Part shown: piece by piece, positions 19,307 to 27,445 of the stretch | How the letters are laid out: the number at the start of each line of letters is the position of its first letter | Position numbering within the stretch: position 1 is the stretch's first letter | Assembly (NCBI GenBank): GCA_028280105.1 | Contig: JANQML010000061.1 | Location: 1 to 60,898, forward strand | Origin: Desulfobacula sp. | Lineage (GTDB): Bacteria > Desulfobacterota > Desulfobacteria > Desulfobacterales > Desulfobacteraceae | Direction of reading: 5' to 3' | Length of the DNA stretch: 60,898 nt | Notes under the pieces: model-generated | The model's database searches: none | Told to the model about the DNA's origin: nothing | Seen by the model: only the letters and a program-made list of their open reading frames with translations | Position numbers and translations under genes: made by a program

Positions 19307-20902
19307 ATGGAAAACATAATCATTTACGACACCACGCTGCGGGACGGCATGCAGGGAGAGAATATTTTTTTCTCCACCGAGGATAAATTAAAAATCGCCA
19401 GAAAACTGGACGAATCCGGTGTCCATTATATTGAGGGGGGATGGCCCGGTTCCAATCCCGGTGCCCAGCATTTCTTTGAGCAGATTCAAGAGATCGAGCT
19501 GACCCGGGCAAAGATAACGGCCTTTGGCTCCACCCGCAGGCCCGGAAAGGCCGTGGAATCCGATGCCAACCTCAAAGCCCTGATCGACTCCAAGGCACCG
19601 GTGATCACCATATTCGGTAAAACATGGAACCTGCATGTGGAATCGATCATGGAAAACACGGAAGCCGAGAACCTGGCCATGATCAAAGAAAGTGTCGCCT
19701 TCCTGATCTCCCACGACCGTGAAGTCTTTTACGATGCCGAGCATTTTTTTGACGGGTATAAATCCGACCCCGGTTTTGCCATGAAAACCCTTGAAGCTGC
19801 GGTTGAAGGCGGCACCCGGTGCCTGGTGCTCTGCGATACCAACGGCGGTTCACTGCCCTGTGAAATTGAGGAGATCACCCAAAAAATGGTGGCCCACTTC
19901 CAAGCCAGGATCCCGGATATAATGATCGGCATCCATACCCACAACGACTGTGCCATGGCTGTGGCCAATTCCATCACAGCGGTTCATGCCGGTGCCCGGA
20001 TGGTGCAGGGAACCGTGAACGGATATGGCGAACGGTGCGGGAACGCCGACCTGACATCGATCATTCCCATCTTGAATTTAAAGATGGACCAGCCCTGTAT
20101 CTCGGAAGAAGATTTGGGAATGTTGACCAACCTCTCCCGGTTTGTCTCTGAAACCGCCAACATTCCGCCAATGAACTCAAGGCCCTTTGTGGGAAAAAGC
20201 GCCTTTGCCCATAAGGGCGGGGTCCATGTCAGTGCCATTATGAAAAACCCCAAAGCCTATGAGCACATGAGTCCGGAAACCATCGGCAATGTGCGGCGGG
20301 TCCTTGTTTCCGAGCAATCGGGAAAGAGCAATATCGAATATAAGGCCAAAGAGATGGGGGTGGACCTCGGTAATGACACGGCGGTCGGTTTCAGGATCGC
20401 CTCCTCCATCAAAGAGCTGGAAGAGTACGGATATGAATTTGATGCAGCAGAAGGGTCACTGAAGCTGATCATGGAAAAACTCACCGACCAGTTTGTACCC
20501 CATTTTGAGCTGGAATCCTTCCGGGTGGTGGTGGAAAAAGATCAGGAACGCCCCTGCTATTCCTATGCCATGATCAAAATCCGTGTGGGCAACAAGATCG
20601 AGATCACCTCAGCCGAGGGGGACGGCCCGGTCAGTGCGCTTGACAATGCGCTGAGAAAAGCCCTTACCTATATCTTTCCCCAGATTGACGACATGCATCT
20701 GGTGGATTTCAAGGTTCGTGTCATTGACGGTATGGACGGCACAGACGCAAAGGTCCGCGTATTAATCGAATCCCGGGATGAAAATAATATATTTGCCACC
20801 ATCGGGGTGTCGGAAGATATCATAGAAGCAAGCTGGCAGGCATTGGCCGACAGTTTTCAATATAAACTTTCTTTAGACAATAACAAAAACAAGGCAGGTT
20901 AA
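19307..20902 (+). CDS. cimA: (R)-citramalate synthase
   Basis: A 531-residue DRE-TIM enzyme of the isopropylmalate/citramalate synthase family. It condenses pyruvate with acetyl-CoA to citramalate, opening the threonine-independent route to 2-oxobutanoate and isoleucine. The catalytic barrel has YDTTLRDGMQGENIFFS, YIEGGWPGSNPG, the metal motif GIHTHNDCAMAVANS and GYGERCGNADL. A C-terminal regulatory domain (about 385-525) resembles that of LeuA. The GGWPGSNP and AFAHKGGVHVSA spellings are those of the CimA branch rather than LeuA, and a separate LeuA follows directly. Its place in a branched-chain operon supports the call over homocitrate synthase. Confidence 0.92.
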   Translation: MENIIIYDTTLRDGMQGENIFFSTEDKLKIARKLDESGVHYIEGGWPGSNPGAQHFFEQIQEIELTRAKITAFGSTRRPGKAVESDANLKALIDSKAPVITIFGKTWNLHVESIMENTEAENLAMIKESVAFLISHDREVFYDAEHFFDGYKSDPGFAMKTLEAAVEGGTRCLVLCDTNGGSLPCEIEEITQKMVAHFQARIPDIMIGIHTHNDCAMAVANSITAVHAGARMVQGTVNGYGERCGNADLTSIIPILNLKMDQPCISEEDLGMLTNLSRFVSETANIPPMNSRPFVGKSAFAHKGGVHVSAIMKNPKAYEHMSPETIGNVRRVLVSEQSGKSNIEYKAKEMGVDLGNDTAVGFRIASSIKELEEYGYEFDAAEGSLKLIMEKLTDQFVPHFELESFRVVVEKDQERPCYSYAMIKIRVGNKIEITSAEGDGPVSALDNALRKALTYIFPQIDDMHLVDFKVRVIDGMDGTDAKVRVLIESRDENNIFATIGVSEDIIEASWQALADSFQYKLSLDNNKNKAG

Positions 20903-20904
20903 AC

Positions 20905-22449
20905 ATGACAGACAATAACCAGATTATCATTTTTGACACCACCTTAAGAGATGGAGAACAATCACCCGGGGCCAGCATGAACCAGGCTGAAAAACTCAGG
21001 ATTGCCACCCAGCTTGAAGCCATGGGGGTGAATGTGATTGAAGCCGGATTTCCTGCCGCCTCGGTGGGGGATTTTGAGGCGGTGCAGGCCATTGCCAACA
21101 CCCTGAAAAAGACCCAGGTTGCCGCGCTCTGCCGGGCCAGCACCGATGATATCAACCGGGGCTGGGAGGCGGTGAAAGATGCTGTCAACCCCAGAATCCA
21201 CACCTTTATCGCCACCTCGGAACTGCACATGCAGTACAAACTTCAGATGGAGGCGGACAAGGTGCTGGAACAGGCCGTCAAATCGGTAAAGCTGGCCAAA
21301 TCCTACACCGATAACGTGGAGTTTTCAGCCGAAGACGGATCCAGATCAGACAAGGACTTTTTATGCAAGGTCTTTGAAGCGGTGATCGACGCCGGTGCCA
21401 CCACGGTCAACCTGCCCGACACCGTCGGGTATGCGATTCCCGAAGAATTCAGCCAGCTGGTGGAATATGTCATGAAAAACACCCCCAACATGGACAAGGC
21501 CGTATTAAGCGTCCATTGCCACAACGACCTGGGACTTGCCACATCCAATACCCTGGCAGCCATCAAGGCCGGGGCCCGGCAGGTGGAGGTCACCATAAAC
21601 GGAATCGGTGAAAGGGCGGGAAACACCTCCATGGAAGAGGTGGTGATGTCTCTGCACACCCGGCCCAATTTCTTTCCCCACACCACCAGTATCGATACCA
21701 CGAGAATCCACCCCACCAGCCGCCTGGTGAGCATGATCACCGGCATTCTGGTACAGCCCAACCGGGCCATTGTCGGTGCCAACGCCTTTGCCCATGAAGC
21801 AGGCATCCACCAGGACGGGGTACTTAAAAATCCCATGACCTATGAAATCATGAAGCCCGAAACCGTTGGCTTGAGCACCAACAACCTGGTCCTGGGTAAA
21901 CATTCAGGCCGCCATGCTCTTAACGCCCACATTCAGCAGATGGGCTATGACCTGTCAAAAGAAGAACTGGACACGGTATTTACCAAATTTAAAAACCTGG
22001 CAGACAAGAAGAAAACCATTCAAGATGAGGACATTGAAGCCCTGATCAACGAGGGGGTGCTGAGAAGTTCGGAAATATTCAAGCTGGAATACATGCATGT
22101 GGTTTCCGGAACAACGGTCTTTCCGTCCGCCTGTGTCCAGATCAATATCAACGGCCGGCCCACCCGGGACGAGATGGGAGGCAACGGTCCCATTGATGCG
22201 GTTTTCAACGCCATTTCAAAAATCACCGGCACCCGGTCCAAGCTGTTGCGGTTTACCGTATCCGCCCTCACCGCCGGAACCGATGCCCAGGGTGAGGTAA
22301 CGGTTCGCCTCAGTGAAGACGGCATCGTCGCCCTGGGCAAGGGAGCAGACCCGGATATCATCACGGCCAGTGCTCTGGCCTATGTGAACGGATTAAACCG
22401 GCTGGAGTATCTAAAGGAGAATCCGGCCGTCAAAGCCCAGGTGGTCTGA
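20905..22449 (+). CDS. leuA: 2-isopropylmalate synthase
   Basis: A 514-residue enzyme that condenses 2-oxoisovalerate with acetyl-CoA, the first committed step of leucine synthesis. Typical LeuA motifs are DTTLRDGEQSPGASM, NLPDTVGYAIPEE, the metal-binding HCHNDLGLATSNT and GIGERAGNTSMEE, with AFAHEAGIHQDG in the substrate region. The C-terminal allosteric domain (about 390-505) is present, so leucine feedback is likely. It begins two bases after the cimA stop. A strong terminator follows, making this the last gene of the operon. leuBCD are elsewhere. Confidence 0.97.
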   Translation: MTDNNQIIIFDTTLRDGEQSPGASMNQAEKLRIATQLEAMGVNVIEAGFPAASVGDFEAVQAIANTLKKTQVAALCRASTDDINRGWEAVKDAVNPRIHTFIATSELHMQYKLQMEADKVLEQAVKSVKLAKSYTDNVEFSAEDGSRSDKDFLCKVFEAVIDAGATTVNLPDTVGYAIPEEFSQLVEYVMKNTPNMDKAVLSVHCHNDLGLATSNTLAAIKAGARQVEVTINGIGERAGNTSMEEVVMSLHTRPNFFPHTTSIDTTRIHPTSRLVSMITGILVQPNRAIVGANAFAHEAGIHQDGVLKNPMTYEIMKPETVGLSTNNLVLGKHSGRHALNAHIQQMGYDLSKEELDTVFTKFKNLADKKKTIQDEDIEALINEGVLRSSEIFKLEYMHVVSGTTVFPSACVQININGRPTRDEMGGNGPIDAVFNAISKITGTRSKLLRFTVSALTAGTDAQGEVTVRLSEDGIVALGKGADPDIITASALAYVNGLNRLEYLKENPAVKAQVV

Positions 22450-22479
22450 TCGCACCGCTCATGTAACAGTACCGGAAAT

Positions 22480-22515
22480 AAACCCGGGGCAGATTCTTGC
22501 CTGCCCCGGGTTTTT
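22480..22515 (+). terminator. Rho-independent terminator of the ilv-leu operon
   Basis: AAACCCGGGGCAG (22480-22492) pairs perfectly with CTGCCCCGGGTTT (22501-22513) around an eight-base loop and runs into T residues. Confidence 0.93.
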
Positions 22516-22608
22516 GCTTTCGACAGATCTTTCAGACCACCTTCCGGCATCATCCCCATCCGCTCTATTCTATAAAGATTCTCTCTCACTCAAAATTAAA
22601 TTCAAAAC

Positions 22609-22650
22609 TTGATTTAGATCAATGCCCCTTCCAGTTGTTTCAGGCATAGT
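22609..22650 (+). promoter_or_regulatory. FNR/CRP-family site and promoter of hcp
   Basis: TTGATTTAGATCAA at 22609-22622 is an exact FNR-type palindrome (TTGAT-N4-ATCAA). A -10 candidate CATAGT lies at 22645-22650. A start near 22657 would place the palindrome centre at -41.5, the class II activation position. In sulfate reducers the CRP/FNR-family regulator HcpR controls hcp genes, with a related TTGAC-N4-GTCAA site; which family member binds here is not settled. Confidence 0.72.
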
Positions 22651-22708
22651 GTTCTGTAAACGGGTCGATTAGAAACAGCGATTCACACATTTTTAAAAGG
22701 GGGTTGCC

Positions 22709-24472
22709 ATGATTAAAAAAAACGTATCAAGAAGAAATTTCATTAAAAAAAGCACCTTGGGTATTGCCGCATCTACGATCCTGCCTTCCATACTCTCTGC
22801 CGACAACGCATTTGCCTCCACCGGCAAAAAAGAGAAAGCCATGTTCTGCTATCAATGCGAACAAACCATGGGCGGTAAAGGATGCACGCGGATCGGGGTC
22901 TGTGGGAAAACCCCGGAAGTGGCGGCTCTTCAGGACCTGCTGGTTCATACCCTGAAAGGGCTTTCCATTGCTGCGGCAGCCGGCCGGAAAGTCAATATAT
23001 CTGATCCGGAAACCAATCACTTTACCTGTATGGCCATGTTCTCTACCCTGACCAACGTGGAATTCGATCCCTACCGACTTGAAGATCACCTCCAGGAATC
23101 CGTTGCCCTGCGAAATAAGATGATCAGCCGTGTAAAAGCCGCCGGCGGAACAATCACATCCAACAGTGACAGCCTGACGCTAAAACTCAAACCGTCCATA
23201 GAGGGCCTGGTCAAACAGGGCCGGCAATACGGACTCATGTCGGACCCGGATATCGATCCCGACCTGGGATCCCTTCAGCACATGCTCCTTTTCGGAATCA
23301 AAGGTATGGCAGCGTATACCGAGCATGCTGCCGAGCACGGCCAGGAGAAAGAAGCCAATTACGAGTTCATCCACAGGGGGCTTGCCGCTCTTGAAGACAA
23401 AGGTCTGGATGCCAATGCCTACCTGGGACTGATACTTGAATGCGGAGAAAAAAACCTGAGTGCCATGGCGCTTCTCAGCAAGGGAAACGCTGAGGCATAC
23501 GGAGATCCCGTGCCCACCAAGGTCCCCCTGGGAGTCAAAAAAGGAAAAGCTATCCTGGTATCGGGCCATGATTTCATCGATCTTGAAGCTGTTCTCAAAG
23601 CCACCGCCGGCACCGGCATCAACGTCTATACCCATGGAGAGATGCTGCCGGCCCACGGGTATCCCAAATTAAAAGAACGGTTCCCCCATTTCTACGGTCA
23701 CTATGGAACGGCATGGCAAAACCAGAAAAAAGAGTTTGAAAAATTTCCCGGGGCCATCCTTGTGACCTCGAATTGTATCCAGAAACCCAGACAATCCTAT
23801 AAAAAGAATATATTCACTTCCGGTACCGTGGGAATGCCCGGACTCACCCATCTGCACAAAAACAACATGCAGCCCCTGGTTGACAGGGCCATGGAACTTC
23901 CCGGGTATGCCGCAGATCAACCGGATATGGAAATCCTCGTGGGATTCGGTCATAAAAGTGTTCTCGGTGTGGCCGACAAGATTGTCGGCGGCGTGAAAGA
24001 CGGATCTATCAAACATTTCTTTCTGGTGGGCGGATGCGACGGTGTTAAAAAATCAAGAAATTATTACACCGAATTTGTTGAAAAAACACCGGAAGACAGC
24101 CTGGTTCTGACCCTGGCCTGCGGTAAATTCAAATTTTTCAGACACCAGCTGGGAGATATCAACGGGATTCCAAGGCTTCTGGACGTGGGCCAATGCAACG
24201 ATGCCCACTCTGCCGTTGAGATTGCCGTTGCCCTGACAAAGGCCTTTGATACCGATGTCAACGGGCTGCCGCTCTCTTTTATCCTTTCCTGGTATGAGCA
24301 GAAAGCGGTTGCCATCCTTTACAGCCTGCTCTATCTCGGTATCAAAGACATTCATTTGGGACCGTCACTGCCGGCGTTTGTTACACCCAACGTTCTCAAT
24401 ATCCTGGTTAAAAATTATAACATCACCCCCCTTGGGACACCGGAGGCGGATCTGAAAAAGATTTTGGGATAA
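22709..24472 (+). CDS. hcp: Hybrid cluster protein (hydroxylamine/NO reductase) with Tat signal
   Basis: A 587-residue hybrid cluster protein. Hcp is linked to NO and hydroxylamine detoxification. Residues from M45 onward match classical Desulfovibrio Hcp. The cubane ligands C47, C50, C59 and C65 have the same C-x2-C-x8-C-x5-C spacing. Hybrid-cluster ligand motifs follow: GHDFIDLEAV, TSNCIQKPR, GGCDGVKKSR, LACGKFKFF, GQCNDAHSA and WYEQKA. What is unusual is the 44-residue N-terminal extension: SRRNFIKKS (R8-R9) is a twin-arginine motif, followed by a hydrophobic stretch (16-29) and a cleavage-like AFA-S site near 37. A start at M45 lacks a ribosome binding site, while ATG 22709 has AAAAGGGGG upstream. 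Export of the folded Fe-S protein is therefore predicted. Confidence 0.93.
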   Translation: MIKKNVSRRNFIKKSTLGIAASTILPSILSADNAFASTGKKEKAMFCYQCEQTMGGKGCTRIGVCGKTPEVAALQDLLVHTLKGLSIAAAAGRKVNISDPETNHFTCMAMFSTLTNVEFDPYRLEDHLQESVALRNKMISRVKAAGGTITSNSDSLTLKLKPSIEGLVKQGRQYGLMSDPDIDPDLGSLQHMLLFGIKGMAAYTEHAAEHGQEKEANYEFIHRGLAALEDKGLDANAYLGLILECGEKNLSAMALLSKGNAEAYGDPVPTKVPLGVKKGKAILVSGHDFIDLEAVLKATAGTGINVYTHGEMLPAHGYPKLKERFPHFYGHYGTAWQNQKKEFEKFPGAILVTSNCIQKPRQSYKKNIFTSGTVGMPGLTHLHKNNMQPLVDRAMELPGYAADQPDMEILVGFGHKSVLGVADKIVGGVKDGSIKHFFLVGGCDGVKKSRNYYTEFVEKTPEDSLVLTLACGKFKFFRHQLGDINGIPRLLDVGQCNDAHSAVEIAVALTKAFDTDVNGLPLSFILSWYEQKAVAILYSLLYLGIKDIHLGPSLPAFVTPNVLNILVKNYNITPLGTPEADLKKILG

Positions 24473-24501
24473 TTCGGTTAGTCTGAATTGCAAAAAAAAT
24501 G

Positions 24502-24528
24502 AACCGGGGAGGCGACTCCCCGGTTTTT
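24502..24528. terminator. Bidirectional terminator between hcp and lepA
   Basis: AACCGGGGA (24502-24510) pairs with TCCCCGGTT (24517-24525). T runs follow on the plus strand, and an A run upstream gives a T run on the minus strand, so it can end both converging transcripts. Confidence 0.85.
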
Positions 24529-24568
24529 ATTTTTTGAATTTTTTATTTTTGACGGAAGGAATTGAGAC

Positions 24569-26371
24569 TTAATCGGTCTTTAAAACCGATAAAAATGCAG
24601 ATTGGGGAATTTCAACCGACCCCACCATTTTCATTCGTTTTTTCCCTTTTTTTTGTTTTTCCAGCAGTTTACGTTTTCGGGAGATATCACCGCCATAACA
24701 CTTGGCAGTCACATCCTTTCTAAAGGCGGATATGGTTTCCCTGGAAATAATCTTGCCCCCGATGGCCCCCTGAATCGGAATTTTAAACTGTTGCCGGGGA
24801 ATCTCTTCCCTCAATTTTTTACAGGCCGCCCGGGCCCTGGCCTCGGCCTTGTCCCGGTGGATGAGCTGGGACAGGGCATCCACCCGTTCGGAATTGATTA
24901 AAAAATCCAGTTTAACCAGATCGGTTTCCTGGTATCCGGAGATCTCGTAATCAAAAGACCCATATCCCTGGGTCACGCTCTTCAGCCGGTCATAAAACTC
25001 ATAGACCACTTCTGCCAGAGGCAACTCAAACTTCATCTCCATGCGGCTGTTGGTCAGATACTGATAGTTCTTGCTCACCCCTCGAAAGTCGTGACACACC
25101 TGCATCACACTTCCCATGTACCGGTCCGGAACAATAATGGAGGCATCGATAAACGGTTCACGGACCCGTGTGATTTCGGCCGGGTCCGGGTATTGGACCG
25201 GATTATCAATAATCTTTACCTCCCCGTCCGTGGTGGTGATTTCATACTGAACAGAGGGAGAGGTCAGGATTAAGGAGACATTGTATTCCCTCTCCAGCCG
25301 TTCCTGAACCACCTCAAGGTGGAGCAGACCTAAAAACCCGCACCGGTAGCCGAACCCCAGGGCGGCGGAGCTGTCCTTTTCATAGATCAGGGAGGCATCG
25401 TTCAGCTTCAATTTTTCCAGGGCTTCGGTCAGTTCTTCATAATCATCCGATGCCACCGGATACATGGATGAAAAAACGACCGGTGTGGGTTCCCGGAAAC
25501 CGCCCATGGGTTGATCACAGCGCCGGTCGGTCATGGTCACGGTATCCCCGATTTTCACATCACTGATGGTTTTAATCCCGGCGATAAAATAACCGACCTG
25601 CCCGCCCACCAGTTCTTTTTGGGGTTTACGCACAATCTGAAAAAGTCCCACCTCTTCCACCTTGTACTGGGCGTTATTGGACATAAACCGGATCTTGTCA
25701 CCCTTTTTTATACTGCCGTTGAAAATCCGGAAATGGACAATGGTTCCGCGGAACGCATCGTAATGGGAATCAAAGACCAGGGCTTTAAACACCGAATCAT
25801 CCGCTGTTTCGGGTGCGGGAATGCCATCCACAATGGCCTGGAAAATCTGATCCACGCCCAGGCCGGATTTGGCGGACACGGCCAGGGCATCGTCCGGATC
25901 CAGTCCCAAATCTTCTTCAACCTGGTCTTTTGCCCATTCAATCTGGGCCGACGGCAGATCGATCTTGTTGATAACCGGTATAATTTCCAGCTCATGCTCC
26001 ATGGCCAGGTATAAATTGGCCAGGGTCTGGGCCTCAACCCCCTGGCTGGCATCCACCAGAATCAATGCCCCTTCGCATGAGGCAAGGGCCCGGGACACCT
26101 CATAGGAAAAATCCACATGCCCCGGGGTGTCGATCAGGTTTAACATGTACACCTGTCCGTCCTCGGCCGTATAGGGCAAAGAAACGGTCTGGCTTTTAAT
26201 GGTGATTCCCCGTTCCCTTTCAATATCCATTGAATCCAGGATCTGTTCTTTCATATCCCGATCTTCAATAATACGGGATAATTGAATCAGCCGATCCGAC
26301 AGGGTGGATTTTCCGTGATCAATGTGCGCAATAATGCTGAAATTACGAATATTCTCTCTTTTTAACTTCAA
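24569..26371 (-). CDS. lepA: Elongation factor 4 (LepA GTPase)
   Basis: A 600-residue translational GTPase that acts on stalled or mistranslocated ribosomes. Motifs seen: G1 AHIDHGKST at 15-23, the RERGITIKSQ switch I, DTPGHVDF, NKIDLP and the SAKSGLG G5. EF-G-like domains II, III and V follow, and the unique LepA C-terminal domain contains AKCYGGDISRKRKLLEKQKKGKKRM (given here as CYGGDISRKRKLLEKQ). The start is TTG 26371 with GGAG six bases upstream. Length equals the family standard. It is divergent from the diguanylate cyclase gene at 26502. Confidence 0.97.
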   Translation of the reverse strand: MKLKRENIRNFSIIAHIDHGKSTLSDRLIQLSRIIEDRDMKEQILDSMDIERERGITIKSQTVSLPYTAEDGQVYMLNLIDTPGHVDFSYEVSRALASCEGALILVDASQGVEAQTLANLYLAMEHELEIIPVINKIDLPSAQIEWAKDQVEEDLGLDPDDALAVSAKSGLGVDQIFQAIVDGIPAPETADDSVFKALVFDSHYDAFRGTIVHFRIFNGSIKKGDKIRFMSNNAQYKVEEVGLFQIVRKPQKELVGGQVGYFIAGIKTISDVKIGDTVTMTDRRCDQPMGGFREPTPVVFSSMYPVASDDYEELTEALEKLKLNDASLIYEKDSSAALGFGYRCGFLGLLHLEVVQERLEREYNVSLILTSPSVQYEITTTDGEVKIIDNPVQYPDPAEITRVREPFIDASIIVPDRYMGSVMQVCHDFRGVSKNYQYLTNSRMEMKFELPLAEVVYEFYDRLKSVTQGYGSFDYEISGYQETDLVKLDFLINSERVDALSQLIHRDKAEARARAACKKLREEIPRQQFKIPIQGAIGGKIISRETISAFRKDVTAKCYGGDISRKRKLLEKQKKGKKRMKMVGSVEIPQSAFLSVLKTD

Positions 26372-26391
26372 TTGGACTCCAAACTAATATA

Positions 26392-26420
26392 TTGACAAAA
26401 CCAAGAGTTACGGCTAAATT
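26392..26420 (+). promoter_or_regulatory. Candidate sigma-70 promoter for the REC-GGDEF gene
   Basis: TTGACA (26392-26397), a 17-base spacer and TAAATT (26415-26420) lie in the 130-base gap between lepA and the divergent response-regulator gene. Confidence 0.6.
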
Positions 26421-26501
26421 CATTTTCTGAATACATTTACCAATTGCGCTAAAAAGTGTCAAGAAAAGCTCGTGAGGCAAGACTTAACCTGGAGAACATG
26501 A

Positions 26502-27431
26502 ATGACCTATTCCATTCTAATCGTTGATGATGATTCCGCCATAAAAGAATCTGTGGAAGAATATCTTAAGCTACTGGAATATAATGTAAAAAGCGCTATA
26601 AATGCAGAAGAGGCATTGGAGGTGCTGGATACATTCAAAGCAGATGTGGTGCTTACGGATATCATGATGCACGGAATGGACGGCCTTGAATTGACACGCC
26701 GGATCAAGGAATCCCTTGACATCGATGTCATGGTGATGACCGGTTACAGTGCTGAATACTCCTATGAAGAGGCTGTCAAGGCAGGTGCGTCGGATTTTAT
26801 TTTCAAACCGTTCCGGTTTGAGGAACTGGATCTGAGAATCAAACGGGTGCTTCGGGAAGCTGAATTTAAAAAAGAACGGCAGGAACTTTTAAAAGAACTG
26901 GAAGAACTGGCCATTACCGATGCCCTTACCGGTCTGTACAACTCCCGCCACTTTTTCTCTCAGATTAAAACGGAAATCAAACGGTATCACCGGTACTCCA
27001 GGTCGTTATCCCTGCTGATCCTGGATATTGATTTTTTTAAGGATTATAACGATACCTGGGGACACCTGGAAGGAGACAAGGTCCTGCACGGTATTGGAAA
27101 AACAATAAAGGCCTGTATGAGATCCATGGATACCGCGTACCGCTACGGGGGGGAGGAGTTTGCCATTATCCTGCCGGAAACCGGGATTAAAAAAGCCTGT
27201 GTGGTCGGTGCCAGGATAAAAGACAATATCTCGGCACGGGTATTTGAACCCGAGCCCGGAAAAAAGAGATCGGTCACCGTCAGCATCGGGGCCACCGAAC
27301 TGGTGGATGGTGAGGATTTCAGATCTTTTATCAGCCGGACCGACAAAGCCCTTTACAAATCAAAAGACAGCGGACGAAACAAAATCACCTCCATCATTGC
27401 CGAACCTGAAAATAACCCGGACGATTCCTAA
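26502..27431 (+). CDS. Response regulator diguanylate cyclase (REC-GGDEF)
   Basis: A 309-residue cytoplasmic protein. The receiver (about 4-120) has the acidic cluster DDD, phosphoacceptor D53 in LTDIMMHGMDG, a Thr in MTGYS and K102 in FKPF. The GGDEF domain (about 135-295) has the active GGEEF signature (216-220), DALTGLYN and LDIDFFKDYND. An allosteric I-site RSMD (207-210) lies exactly five residues before GGEEF, so product inhibition by c-di-GMP is expected. It resembles PleD/WspR-type cyclases with a single receiver. No kinase is adjacent. It converges on valS with a 14-base gap. Confidence 0.93.
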   Translation: MTYSILIVDDDSAIKESVEEYLKLLEYNVKSAINAEEALEVLDTFKADVVLTDIMMHGMDGLELTRRIKESLDIDVMVMTGYSAEYSYEEAVKAGASDFIFKPFRFEELDLRIKRVLREAEFKKERQELLKELEELAITDALTGLYNSRHFFSQIKTEIKRYHRYSRSLSLLILDIDFFKDYNDTWGHLEGDKVLHGIGKTIKACMRSMDTAYRYGGEEFAIILPETGIKKACVVGARIKDNISARVFEPEPGKKRSVTVSIGATELVDGEDFRSFISRTDKALYKSKDSGRNKITSIIAEPENNPDDS

Positions 27432-27445
27432 CGGTTTAACTTTTT

